Assembly: GCA_964542875.1 (NCBI GenBank)
Contig: CAZIWA010000020.1
Location: 1 to 56,504, forward strand
Direction: 5' to 3'
From: CAZGOM01 sp964542875
Lineage (GTDB): Bacteria > Planctomycetota > Phycisphaerae > Phycisphaerales > Phycisphaeraceae
DNA: 56,504 nucleotides
Part shown: piece after piece, positions 49,737 to 56,504 of the stretch
Numbering within the stretch: position 1 is the first letter of the stretch
Layout of the letters: every line of letters starts with the position of its first letter
Program-made: the position numbers and the translations under genes
Notes under the pieces: model-generated
The model's input: the letters and a program-made list of their open reading frames with translations, nothing else
Databases searched by the model: none
Told to the model about the DNA's origin: nothing

Positions 49737-52700
49737 GTGGCAAATATTTCCGAGGCTGCTATGCGTTTATCTGGCCATAAAAAACAACCCCGCTCGATTA
49801 AGCAGGTGCTCGACGCCTGGGTGTCACGCCCTGACCCGATGAAATTTCCATCGCCCATGATCGAATCGATGGAGCCTCGTGTCATGTTGTCGGCCGATAT
49901 TCACGTCATTCAATCGCAGTGGCTGACCGATGGATCGTCCATTGCCGTGGGGACGATTGCTCAGGCTCCGGCCGAGGGCAAGCATCAGGGTACCCAGCAA
50001 CTGGTTCTTGCCCGGTTTGATCCCGAGGGTGAACTGCTTGGCAAAGCGATCCCCCTGGGCAGCGCTGTTCCCACCGACGACCGTCTGGGGAAGCAATCCA
50101 CGATCTTCAAGCACGTCACCAGCGAATGGGGAGACTACGACGAATACACGCCCGGTCCGTACTATTCGGTGTCGAGTTCGAGCTTTAATATCCAGGGGTT
50201 CATCCTGGTGCCCGGCACCAATGCGGTCGCACTGCTTTGGACGGTGGACAAGGAGAGCGTCGCCAATAAGACCACGCTGGGCCAAAAGCATCCCCCCAGC
50301 GACGGCATGCCCGCTTATCAAGACCCGCCCAGTTACGAAGCAATCCAGTCCGCCAATCATTCCGCCAGCATTGCCTTGGTCGATGGCATCACCGGCAAGG
50401 TGATTACAAACAAACTCCTCGGCTCAAGCGTAAGCCGGCCCGATGACCCCTACAGCCCCGCGTTCAGCTTTTCTACTTCCGCCAACCTGCCGGGGGCGGT
50501 GGTTGTGGAGAACAGCTACAAGGGCACTTCTCAGCTCTACTACGCGCTCGGGGTGGATATTCTCGGTAGCCGGACCATTTACGAGAGCACACCGGCCTCC
50601 CAGAAAAAAGTCCTGGATGAGCACGGTCAGGCCTGGACATTCAACCTGACGGGGCCTGGCTCGCTTGTGATCGGGCGTGACTCCTCCAATCACATCTTTG
50701 AAATGTCGTTCACGGGGACCACGACTGCCACATCGCTGGTCGTAACCGGCCCCAATGCCAGCGCCGTTCTGGAAGTAGACGGTAATATTTTCATCGACGG
50801 CTCTTTTGGCGCATTCACCGCAGGCAACGTCAACCTCACCGAATCCTTTTTCTCAGACGGTTTGGTCAAGTCCCTGGCACTCAATGATCTCACCGGCGGC
50901 GACGGGCATATCATCAGCCTCGGCGGCAGCGAGACAAGCAAAACCGCTCTTGCTTTTGGACGGCTGTTGGACGTCTCGATTCAGATGAACAGCACTCTTA
51001 GCAGTTTCAAGGCGTTGGAATGGGTTGACTCCGACAGCACCCCCGACAAGCTGACCGCCTATTCTCTTGCCGGCGCTTTCTCCATCACCGGTTCAACCGC
51101 CAAAACCAATCTCTCCAGCGGCAACTTCGAGGCGGATATTCAACTCACGCATTTCATCTACTTCACGGGGCAAAAAGTCCCCGCCATCTCCAGTATCGAT
51201 GTCAAGGGAGCGTTGCTGGGAAACCTGGAACTTGGCGCTCACACCCTGGGTTCCCTGAAGGTGGGCTCCTCCTTCTCCGGAAATCTGGAAATCACCGGCG
51301 ACGACCAGGATAAGACGGTTGCGCTGGGGTCTGTGACTATCGCCGGTGCACTCGCCGGCGGCACGTGGAACATCCTGGGCAAGACAGGCGCGTTAACCTT
51401 CGGGTCCATCGGCGAAGCTACGAAGATCACCGTTTCGGGCGATATCGCATCCTTCACATCCAAAGGCACTGTGGGTGGTCTTGTCCTTTTAAGCACCGGG
51501 AACATCGGTGCGGTGACGAGCCCGGACTGGAACGGCGGTGCCATCACAGCTAAAAAAATCGCATCCATCACCACCAAGAGCCAGGGCAAGGCCAGCACGG
51601 TCAACTATACCGAAGGTAATTTCCGGGGCACAGTGACAGTCAATGGTGACGGCAAAGACAGCACTGTCGACCTTGGCCCGGTCACCATTGCCGGTGTGTT
51701 TCTGGAGAGCAATTTCACCGTCTACGGCAAGGTTGCCGCATTGAATTTCAGCGTTGTGCAAGGGGTGAGCAAGATTGATGTCGTAGGCGACATTGCGTCC
51801 CTGACTTCCAAGCAAAGCGTGGCCGGGCTGGTCGTCATTGCCAGTGGCAATATCGGCGCAGTCAGCAGCCTGGATTGGATCGGCGGATCGATCACCGCCA
51901 AAAAGATTACGTCGATCACCACCAAGACGCAGGGCAAGCTGGGTGTTGGAGGATTCATTGCGGGGGACTTCAGCGCCGCAGTGACGCTCCTTGGCGATGA
52001 CTCCAATAAGGGCAATGTCCTTACGTCGGCTGTCATTGTCGGAACACTTCTCGACAGCATCTGGCGTTTCAATGGCAATTCCGGCGCCATCAGCGTCGGC
52101 GCGATCAACAACAGTTCTGTTTTCCTGGGCGTAAGCTCAGAGGCACCAGCATCCATCCTGCCCGTATCCGGGGTGAAGTTCACCAACGAAGCGACGGTGC
52201 TTGCCGGCTTCACGGTCACGGGCAAAGCAGTGGCCAATCCCAATAGCGAGCCGACATTCATCAACAGCCGCATCGCCGCAGGCACATTCACCAGCATCTC
52301 GATCAAGCAGGTGGATACCACTCAGAGCACCAACAACGGCTTCGCCGCGGCGACAAAGATCGGCGCCTATTCGCGCCTGAATGGATCGGCGACCGTGAAG
52401 GTCAAAGCCACCACGGTGGCGAAGGTTCACGATGCCGCCATCGGCTCGGGTGTGGCTGGCTACAGGCTGGAAATCCTGCCATCGCAAATCTACACGGATC
52501 GTGAGTTCACGACTGATTCGGGGGACAAAGTGACGGTGAGTCTTGCCGGCGACGGAAACATTGATGTCATTGCAACCGGTGAAGCCGGCAGCCGTGTATT
52601 TCATGTAACGGCGAAAAACACCAACTCGGGTTCCAGCTTATTCGTGTTTTCATCAGACTACACCTCCGTCCTGACATCTCTTGCCGATATCACCATTGAG

Positions 52701-53459
52701 GGATCAATTGATAGTCTGAACCTGTCCGAATCTTCAGGCGTGGCTGTCACCGTCAATGGTGATCTGCGCTCGTTGAATGCAGGAGGTGTGACGCAGGATC
52801 TTCGTCTGCAAGTAAACGGAACCATTAATATGATCCTGGCGCCGACAATGCTCAACACCGATATTTCCGCCGATCAAATCGACATGATCGTGATTTCGGG
52901 TCAGCTCGCCACGTCATACACTTCCGCGATCGCAGGGGACTTCAGTGGAAACGTCACCATCACCGGTGAAGATGTTCCCTCCGTGTTCAATGCTCTCGGT
53001 TCGGCCGAGATTAACGGAACACTCATGGACAGCACCTGGAACGTCAACGGTAATTCGGGCGCGATCACGGTGGGGGCCATCAAAAACAGTTCCATCTTCG
53101 TTGGTGTGAGTTCGGAGGTCTCTGCATTGACGCTTCCTGGCTCCAGCAGCGAATTCACGCTGCCGGGTGCAACGCTTGCGAGATTTACCGTGACGGGCAA
53201 AACCACCGCCACCCCCAACGCGACTCCGACGTTCATCAATTCAAGGATCGCCGCAGGCATCCTGACGTCCATCACGCTCAAGGTGGTTGACCTGGATGAG
53301 CTCTCACTCAACGGATTCGCCGCCGCCGCGAAAATCGGCTACTACACGCGGCAGACCGGGTTGCTTGGGGCCAATTGGGGCGAGGTTGTATCCCAGGTGG
53401 TCCCGGGCGTTTATGACACCGCGGGCGGGTATCGGCTGCAGATACTCCCGCTTATCTGA
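49737..53459 (+). CDS. LEPR-XLL domain secreted repeat protein, 1240 aa
   Basis: Residues 45-54 read MEPRVMLSAD, the planctomycete LEPR-XLL motif, after a basic leader (GHKKQPRSIKQVLDAW). Proteins with it are surface or secreted; the export route is unknown. The rest is all-beta, rich in Gly, Ser, Thr, Ala, with internal duplication: GNIGAVTSPDWNGGAITAKK and GNIGAVSSLDWIGGSITAKK are repeated with their flanks, and NGNSGAISVGAINNSSVFLG in the middle returns near the end as NGNSGAITVGAIKNSSIFVG with 120 more residues. A beta-helix or adhesin-like fold is likely. Start GTG 49737 or ATG 49761. Codons end in C far more than neighbours do, as in rpoC, which suggests high expression. Confidence 0.85.
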   Translation: MANISEAAMRLSGHKKQPRSIKQVLDAWVSRPDPMKFPSPMIESMEPRVMLSADIHVIQSQWLTDGSSIAVGTIAQAPAEGKHQGTQQLVLARFDPEGELLGKAIPLGSAVPTDDRLGKQSTIFKHVTSEWGDYDEYTPGPYYSVSSSSFNIQGFILVPGTNAVALLWTVDKESVANKTTLGQKHPPSDGMPAYQDPPSYEAIQSANHSASIALVDGITGKVITNKLLGSSVSRPDDPYSPAFSFSTSANLPGAVVVENSYKGTSQLYYALGVDILGSRTIYESTPASQKKVLDEHGQAWTFNLTGPGSLVIGRDSSNHIFEMSFTGTTTATSLVVTGPNASAVLEVDGNIFIDGSFGAFTAGNVNLTESFFSDGLVKSLALNDLTGGDGHIISLGGSETSKTALAFGRLLDVSIQMNSTLSSFKALEWVDSDSTPDKLTAYSLAGAFSITGSTAKTNLSSGNFEADIQLTHFIYFTGQKVPAISSIDVKGALLGNLELGAHTLGSLKVGSSFSGNLEITGDDQDKTVALGSVTIAGALAGGTWNILGKTGALTFGSIGEATKITVSGDIASFTSKGTVGGLVLLSTGNIGAVTSPDWNGGAITAKKIASITTKSQGKASTVNYTEGNFRGTVTVNGDGKDSTVDLGPVTIAGVFLESNFTVYGKVAALNFSVVQGVSKIDVVGDIASLTSKQSVAGLVVIASGNIGAVSSLDWIGGSITAKKITSITTKTQGKLGVGGFIAGDFSAAVTLLGDDSNKGNVLTSAVIVGTLLDSIWRFNGNSGAISVGAINNSSVFLGVSSEAPASILPVSGVKFTNEATVLAGFTVTGKAVANPNSEPTFINSRIAAGTFTSISIKQVDTTQSTNNGFAAATKIGAYSRLNGSATVKVKATTVAKVHDAAIGSGVAGYRLEILPSQIYTDREFTTDSGDKVTVSLAGDGNIDVIATGEAGSRVFHVTAKNTNSGSSLFVFSSDYTSVLTSLADITIEGSIDSLNLSESSGVAVTVNGDLRSLNAGGVTQDLRLQVNGTINMILAPTMLNTDISADQIDMIVISGQLATSYTSAIAGDFSGNVTITGEDVPSVFNALGSAEINGTLMDSTWNVNGNSGAITVGAIKNSSIFVGVSSEVSALTLPGSSSEFTLPGATLARFTVTGKTTATPNATPTFINSRIAAGILTSITLKVVDLDELSLNGFAAAAKIGYYTRQTGLLGANWGEVVSQVVPGVYDTAGGYRLQILPLI

Positions 53460-53590
53460 CGCTGCTCTTTTCCGCTTTCATGACGCGATATCTGCTCTTG
53501 CTCTTCTCCATCAGGAAGGCGTGAGGGTGAGGCTGTTCTGTCGCATAAACTTCGCGCCTTCGCTTTAAAACGCTGCTATCTCCACCAACA

Positions 53591-53622
53591 ACAAGGCCCC
53601 GGCGAAAGTGCCGGGGCCTTGT
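53591..53622. terminator. Terminator between LEPR-XLL gene and rpoC
   Basis: ACAAGGCCCCGGC pairs perfectly with GCCGGGGCCTTGT around GAAAGT. It lies 25 bases beyond the rpoC stop on the minus strand and serves the convergent gene too. Confidence 0.85.
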
Positions 53623-53646
53623 CTTAAGACTGGGATTTAAGCCAGA

Positions 53647-56504
53647 TCAGTCGTTCTTGCTGGGCTTGTACTCTTCGTTGAGTGCTTCGCCGAGCATTTG
53701 CTTGACCAGGTTGGACTCGCCAACGGTGGTCTTGATCTGGTCGGGGGTTTCTGCGCCCTGAGCCTCTGCGATGGCCGCTGCGTCTTCGAGTTCTTCCTCA
53801 TAAGTCGGGCGGTTCTCGGTGATGGGGTCGGAAAGCTTGACCACCTTGATGTTGTTGTAGGGCTTGAAGCCTGTGCCGACCGGGATGAGGTGGCCTAGGA
53901 GGACGTTTTCCTTGAGACCGACGAGGTTGTCGGACTTGGAGGCCAGAGCCGCTTCGGTGAGAACCTTGGTGGTTTCCTGGAAGGAGGCGCCGGAGAGGAA
54001 GGATTCGCTCTGGAGCGAAGCCTTGGTGATGCCAAGGAGGAGGGTCTTGGCGGTGGAGGGGCGTGCCTTGGCGGCCTTGGCCTTGCTCTTACCGTCAGCC
54101 TCGGCCTTGCCGTTGGCTTCGCGCAGTTCGTCCTTGGTGACAAGGGCGCCGATGGGGAGGGAGGTGTCGCCGGATTCGGTGACGCGACCCATCTTGGCGA
54201 TCTTCTCATTGGACTCGCGGAACCGGTTCTTATCGATGACCTCGTTGGGGAGGAGCTCGGTATCGCCGGGGGTTTCGATCCGGACCTTGCGGATCATCTG
54301 CGCGATGATGACTTCGATGTGCTTGTCGTTGATCGGCACGCCTTGCGCCCGGTAAACGTTCTGCACTTCGCCGATGAGGTAGTTATAGAGAGCGGTTTCG
54401 CCCTTGATGCGGAGGATGTCCTGGGGAACCAGGGGGCCTTCGACGAGGGGGTCACCGGCTTCAACATAGTCGCCCGAGTGCACCAGGAGGTGGCGGTCCT
54501 GAGCGACATGGTGTTCCTTCTCGATGCCTGCTGCGTCTTCGCCTTCACCGGACTTGACGATGATGGTCATCTTGCCGCGGCGCTTATCAGCCTGGATTTC
54601 GACGCGGCCGGAGACTTCGGCCATGACAGCCGATTCCTTGGGCTTGCGTGCTTCGAAGATTTCCGTGACGCGGGGCAGACCACCGACGATGTCGGATGAG
54701 CCCTTGGCTTCGCGGGGCTGACGTGCAAGCATGTGGCCGGCGTTGACCATCTGGCCGTCCTGGACTTCGATACGTGCCTTTGCAGGCAGCGGGTGATAGT
54801 CGATGACGGCGCCGCGTTCGTCGAGAACGTTGATGCGGGGGTGCAGTTCGCCCTTGTGTTCGGAGACGATGAGGGCCTGGCTGACGCCGCGACCGCCGCC
54901 TTCGACACGGACGGTTTGCCCGATGGCGATGTCGAGGAACTGAACCTTACCGCCCTTGTCGGCGAGGATGGGCACACGGTGGGGGTCCCACTTGACCAGG
55001 AGTTCGCCCTTCTTGACGCTTTGACCGGCCTTGACCATGAGGTAAGAGCCGTAGGGGACCTTGAACTTCTCGAGTTCGCGGCCTTTGGCGTCGAGAACGG
55101 CGATTTCGCCGTTGCGCTTGAGGGCGACCATGACGTCGTGTCCGTCGTCGTCCTTGCCGGGCACCTGGTTGATGTCGCGGGTTTCGATGGTACCGGCGTT
55201 GACGGCGCGGTATTCAGTCGAGTGAACGCTGACCTGGCCGATGCCGCCGGTGTGGAAGGTACGCATGGTGAGCTGCGTGCCGGGTTCACCGATGGACTGA
55301 GCGGCCATGATGCCGATGGCGAGGCCTTCTTCGACGAGCCGACCGGTGGACATGTCCTGGCCGTAGCAGGTGGCGCAGACGCCACGCTTGGCTTCGCAGG
55401 TGAGGGGCGAACGGACCTGAACGGCGTCGATGCCGAGGTTTTCGATCTTGCGGGCCGAGGCGTCGATCATGATCTCGCCAGCCTTGACGATGACTTCGTC
55501 AGTGATCGGGTTGGTGATCGCTTCGGCGCTGGTGCGGCCGATGACCGAATCGCGCAGAGGGACTTCGATTTCGTCGCCCTTGTAGATCGCAGACTTGGTG
55601 ACGCCCTTCTTGGTGAAGCAGTCGACTTCAGTGATGAAGACGTTCTGAGCCACGTCGCAGAGCTTACGGGTGAGGTAACCCGAGTCAGCGGTCTTGAGCG
55701 CGGTATCGGCCAGACCCTTACGGGCGCCGTGCGTCGAAGAGAAGTACTCGAGAACGTTCATGCCTTCGCGGGCATTGGCCTTGATGGGGGTCTCGATGAT
55801 TTCGCCCGAGGGCTTGGACATCAGACCACGCATACCGGCGAGCTGCTGAATCTGGCTCGTGTTACCACGGGCGCCCGAGTCAGACATGAGCCACACGGGG
55901 TTCATGTACAGCTTGCCTTCTTTGGAGTCCACGGGGACCGGAAGGCCCTTGGCGTCGCGGCGGTCGGTCTTGAGTTCGCGGAGCAGTTCGTTCTTCACTT
56001 CGTCTCGGCAGTGGGTCCAGATGTCCAGCAACTGGTTGTACCGTTCGCGTTCGGTGATGGCGCCGCCTTGGAAGGCCTTCTCGATGCGGTCGACCTTTTT
56101 CTGGGCAGCATCGATGATGGTCTGCTTCTTGGCGGGGATGCGCAGGTCGGTGACACCGAAGGAGAGGCCTGCAACGGTTGCGCGCTTGAAGCCGGTTTCC
56201 TTCATCCGATCGAGCAACTCGATGGTTGCCGGACGGCCCAGGGTCCGGTAGGTATCGTCGATGACGCGTGCGCAGCCGGCCTTGCCGAGACCACAGTTGT
56301 AGTAGGGCATGCCGACGTTGACGATCTCATTGAGGATGAGCCGGCCGATGGTGGTGAGAATCCGGCTGTTTTCCGGGAACGCGATGGCCTGCTTCTTCTG
56401 GTCTTCAACGAGGCCCGAGTACCGGGCGACGAGTTCTTCAACCTTTTCACCCTTGTCGTTGATCTTGACGACCTTCGCCTTGGGGATGCGAACCCAGATG
56501 GGCT
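53647..56504 (-). CDS. rpoC: RNA polymerase beta' subunit, 3' part (partial), 952 aa seen
   Basis: The reading frame is open from the right edge, so the ATG at 56310 is internal. Visible regions: TTIGRLILNEIV, MPYYNCGLGKAG..., GNTSQIQQLAGMRGLMSKPSGEIIETPIKANAREGMNVLEYFSSTHGARKGLADTALKTADSGYLTRKL (bridge helix and trigger loop), SPLTCEAKRGVCATCYG (second zinc site), GIMAAQSIGEPGTQLTMRTFHTGG, and the C-terminal ASFQETTKVLTEAALASKSDNLVGLKENVLLGHLIPVGTGF. The catalytic NADFDGD part lies outside the window. The tail of about 80 residues is acidic. rpoB should lie to the right. Confidence 0.97.
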   Translation of the reverse strand, partial: PIWVRIPKAKVVKINDKGEKVEELVARYSGLVEDQKKQAIAFPENSRILTTIGRLILNEIVNVGMPYYNCGLGKAGCARVIDDTYRTLGRPATIELLDRMKETGFKRATVAGLSFGVTDLRIPAKKQTIIDAAQKKVDRIEKAFQGGAITERERYNQLLDIWTHCRDEVKNELLRELKTDRRDAKGLPVPVDSKEGKLYMNPVWLMSDSGARGNTSQIQQLAGMRGLMSKPSGEIIETPIKANAREGMNVLEYFSSTHGARKGLADTALKTADSGYLTRKLCDVAQNVFITEVDCFTKKGVTKSAIYKGDEIEVPLRDSVIGRTSAEAITNPITDEVIVKAGEIMIDASARKIENLGIDAVQVRSPLTCEAKRGVCATCYGQDMSTGRLVEEGLAIGIMAAQSIGEPGTQLTMRTFHTGGIGQVSVHSTEYRAVNAGTIETRDINQVPGKDDDGHDVMVALKRNGEIAVLDAKGRELEKFKVPYGSYLMVKAGQSVKKGELLVKWDPHRVPILADKGGKVQFLDIAIGQTVRVEGGGRGVSQALIVSEHKGELHPRINVLDERGAVIDYHPLPAKARIEVQDGQMVNAGHMLARQPREAKGSSDIVGGLPRVTEIFEARKPKESAVMAEVSGRVEIQADKRRGKMTIIVKSGEGEDAAGIEKEHHVAQDRHLLVHSGDYVEAGDPLVEGPLVPQDILRIKGETALYNYLIGEVQNVYRAQGVPINDKHIEVIIAQMIRKVRIETPGDTELLPNEVIDKNRFRESNEKIAKMGRVTESGDTSLPIGALVTKDELREANGKAEADGKSKAKAAKARPSTAKTLLLGITKASLQSESFLSGASFQETTKVLTEAALASKSDNLVGLKENVLLGHLIPVGTGFKPYNNIKVVKLSDPITENRPTYEEELEDAAAIAEAQGAETPDQIKTTVGESNLVKQMLGEALNEEYKPSKND

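Noticed and set aside
56202..56450. Separate minus-strand ORF and an rpoC start at 56310
   Set aside because: The rpoC frame continues open to the window edge with clear beta' sequence (TTIGRLILNEIVNVG), so 56310 is not a start and the other ORF is a shadow.

Overview
The window looks like chromosomal DNA of a planctomycete, most likely class Phycisphaerae. The best evidence is a large secreted protein with an LEPR-XLL type N-terminal motif (MEPRVMLSAD), a prepilin-like protein with a GFTLIELLVVISIIAML leader, many small secreted or carbohydrate-active proteins between lone housekeeping genes, few operons, and frequent starts without a clear Shine-Dalgarno. The assignment is an inference from these family traits. 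Base composition is high GC with G-ending codons in most genes. rpoC and the LEPR-XLL gene favour C-ending codons.

Layout. 1-2.4 kb: a secreted beta-helix-like protein (minus). 2.8-6.3 kb: a Gfo/Idh/MocA oxidoreductase translationally coupled to a YfhO-type membrane protein. 6.4-7.6 kb: a divergent HxlR regulator/SDR pair. 7.8-10.4 kb: gyrB. 10.8-16.8 kb: uronate isomerase-like enzyme, small membrane protein, tRNA dihydrouridine synthase, lysyl-PG-synthase-type flippase domain protein, squalene-cyclase-repeat protein. 17-24 kb: argJ, pssA, a monomeric sarcosine oxidase-like flavoenzyme, and a long U32 peptidase. 24.3-31.7 kb: PhyH dioxygenase, trpG/pabA, a beta-propeller glycosidase-like protein, lpxI, an aspartate aminotransferase, a four-helix-bundle gene and prfB. 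32-40.4 kb: an unassigned 734-residue protein, a prepilin-like protein, a small membrane protein, cysK, and a 1181-residue secreted propeller protein. 40.5-47.3 kb: a carbohydrate cluster (AraC regulator, sialidase-like protein, C45-type Ntn hydrolase, exo-rhamnogalacturonan-lyase-like protein, sugar isomerase). 47.4-56.5 kb: a XerC/D recombinase, a transglutaminase-like protein, the LEPR-XLL protein, and the 3' two thirds of rpoC running off the right edge. I found no tRNA, rRNA, CRISPR array or insertion sequence with a DDE transposase.

The most unusual structure is intergenic. At least 14 places carry runs of degenerate 7-base repeats from a few families (CCCGNNN, GCGTCCC, GGGTCTR, GGTAMAA, TNNGATG). 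At seven of them the repeats form inverted arms around a core, several begin on or beside a stop codon, and some share a border (GTCAGAA) or core motif. One copy, between the aminotransferase and prfB, encloses a complete four-helix-bundle (23S rRNA intervening-sequence/bAvd family) gene. Two others enclose a second dispersed repeat (GGCTGCG...CGCTGAC plus a GCCCCG-TGGGGC hairpin). I read these as a family of small mobile elements similar in form to the heptameric STRR repeats of cyanobacteria, with the four-helix-bundle copy as a candidate parent. That interpretation is inference; the repeats themselves are visible in the sequence.

Functionally the region mixes core information processing (gyrB, prfB, rpoC, dus), amino-acid metabolism (argJ, cysK, aminotransferase, trpG/pabA), envelope lipid work (pssA, lpxI, flippase-like protein) and catabolism of complex, probably sulfated or acidic, polysaccharides or glycoconjugates.
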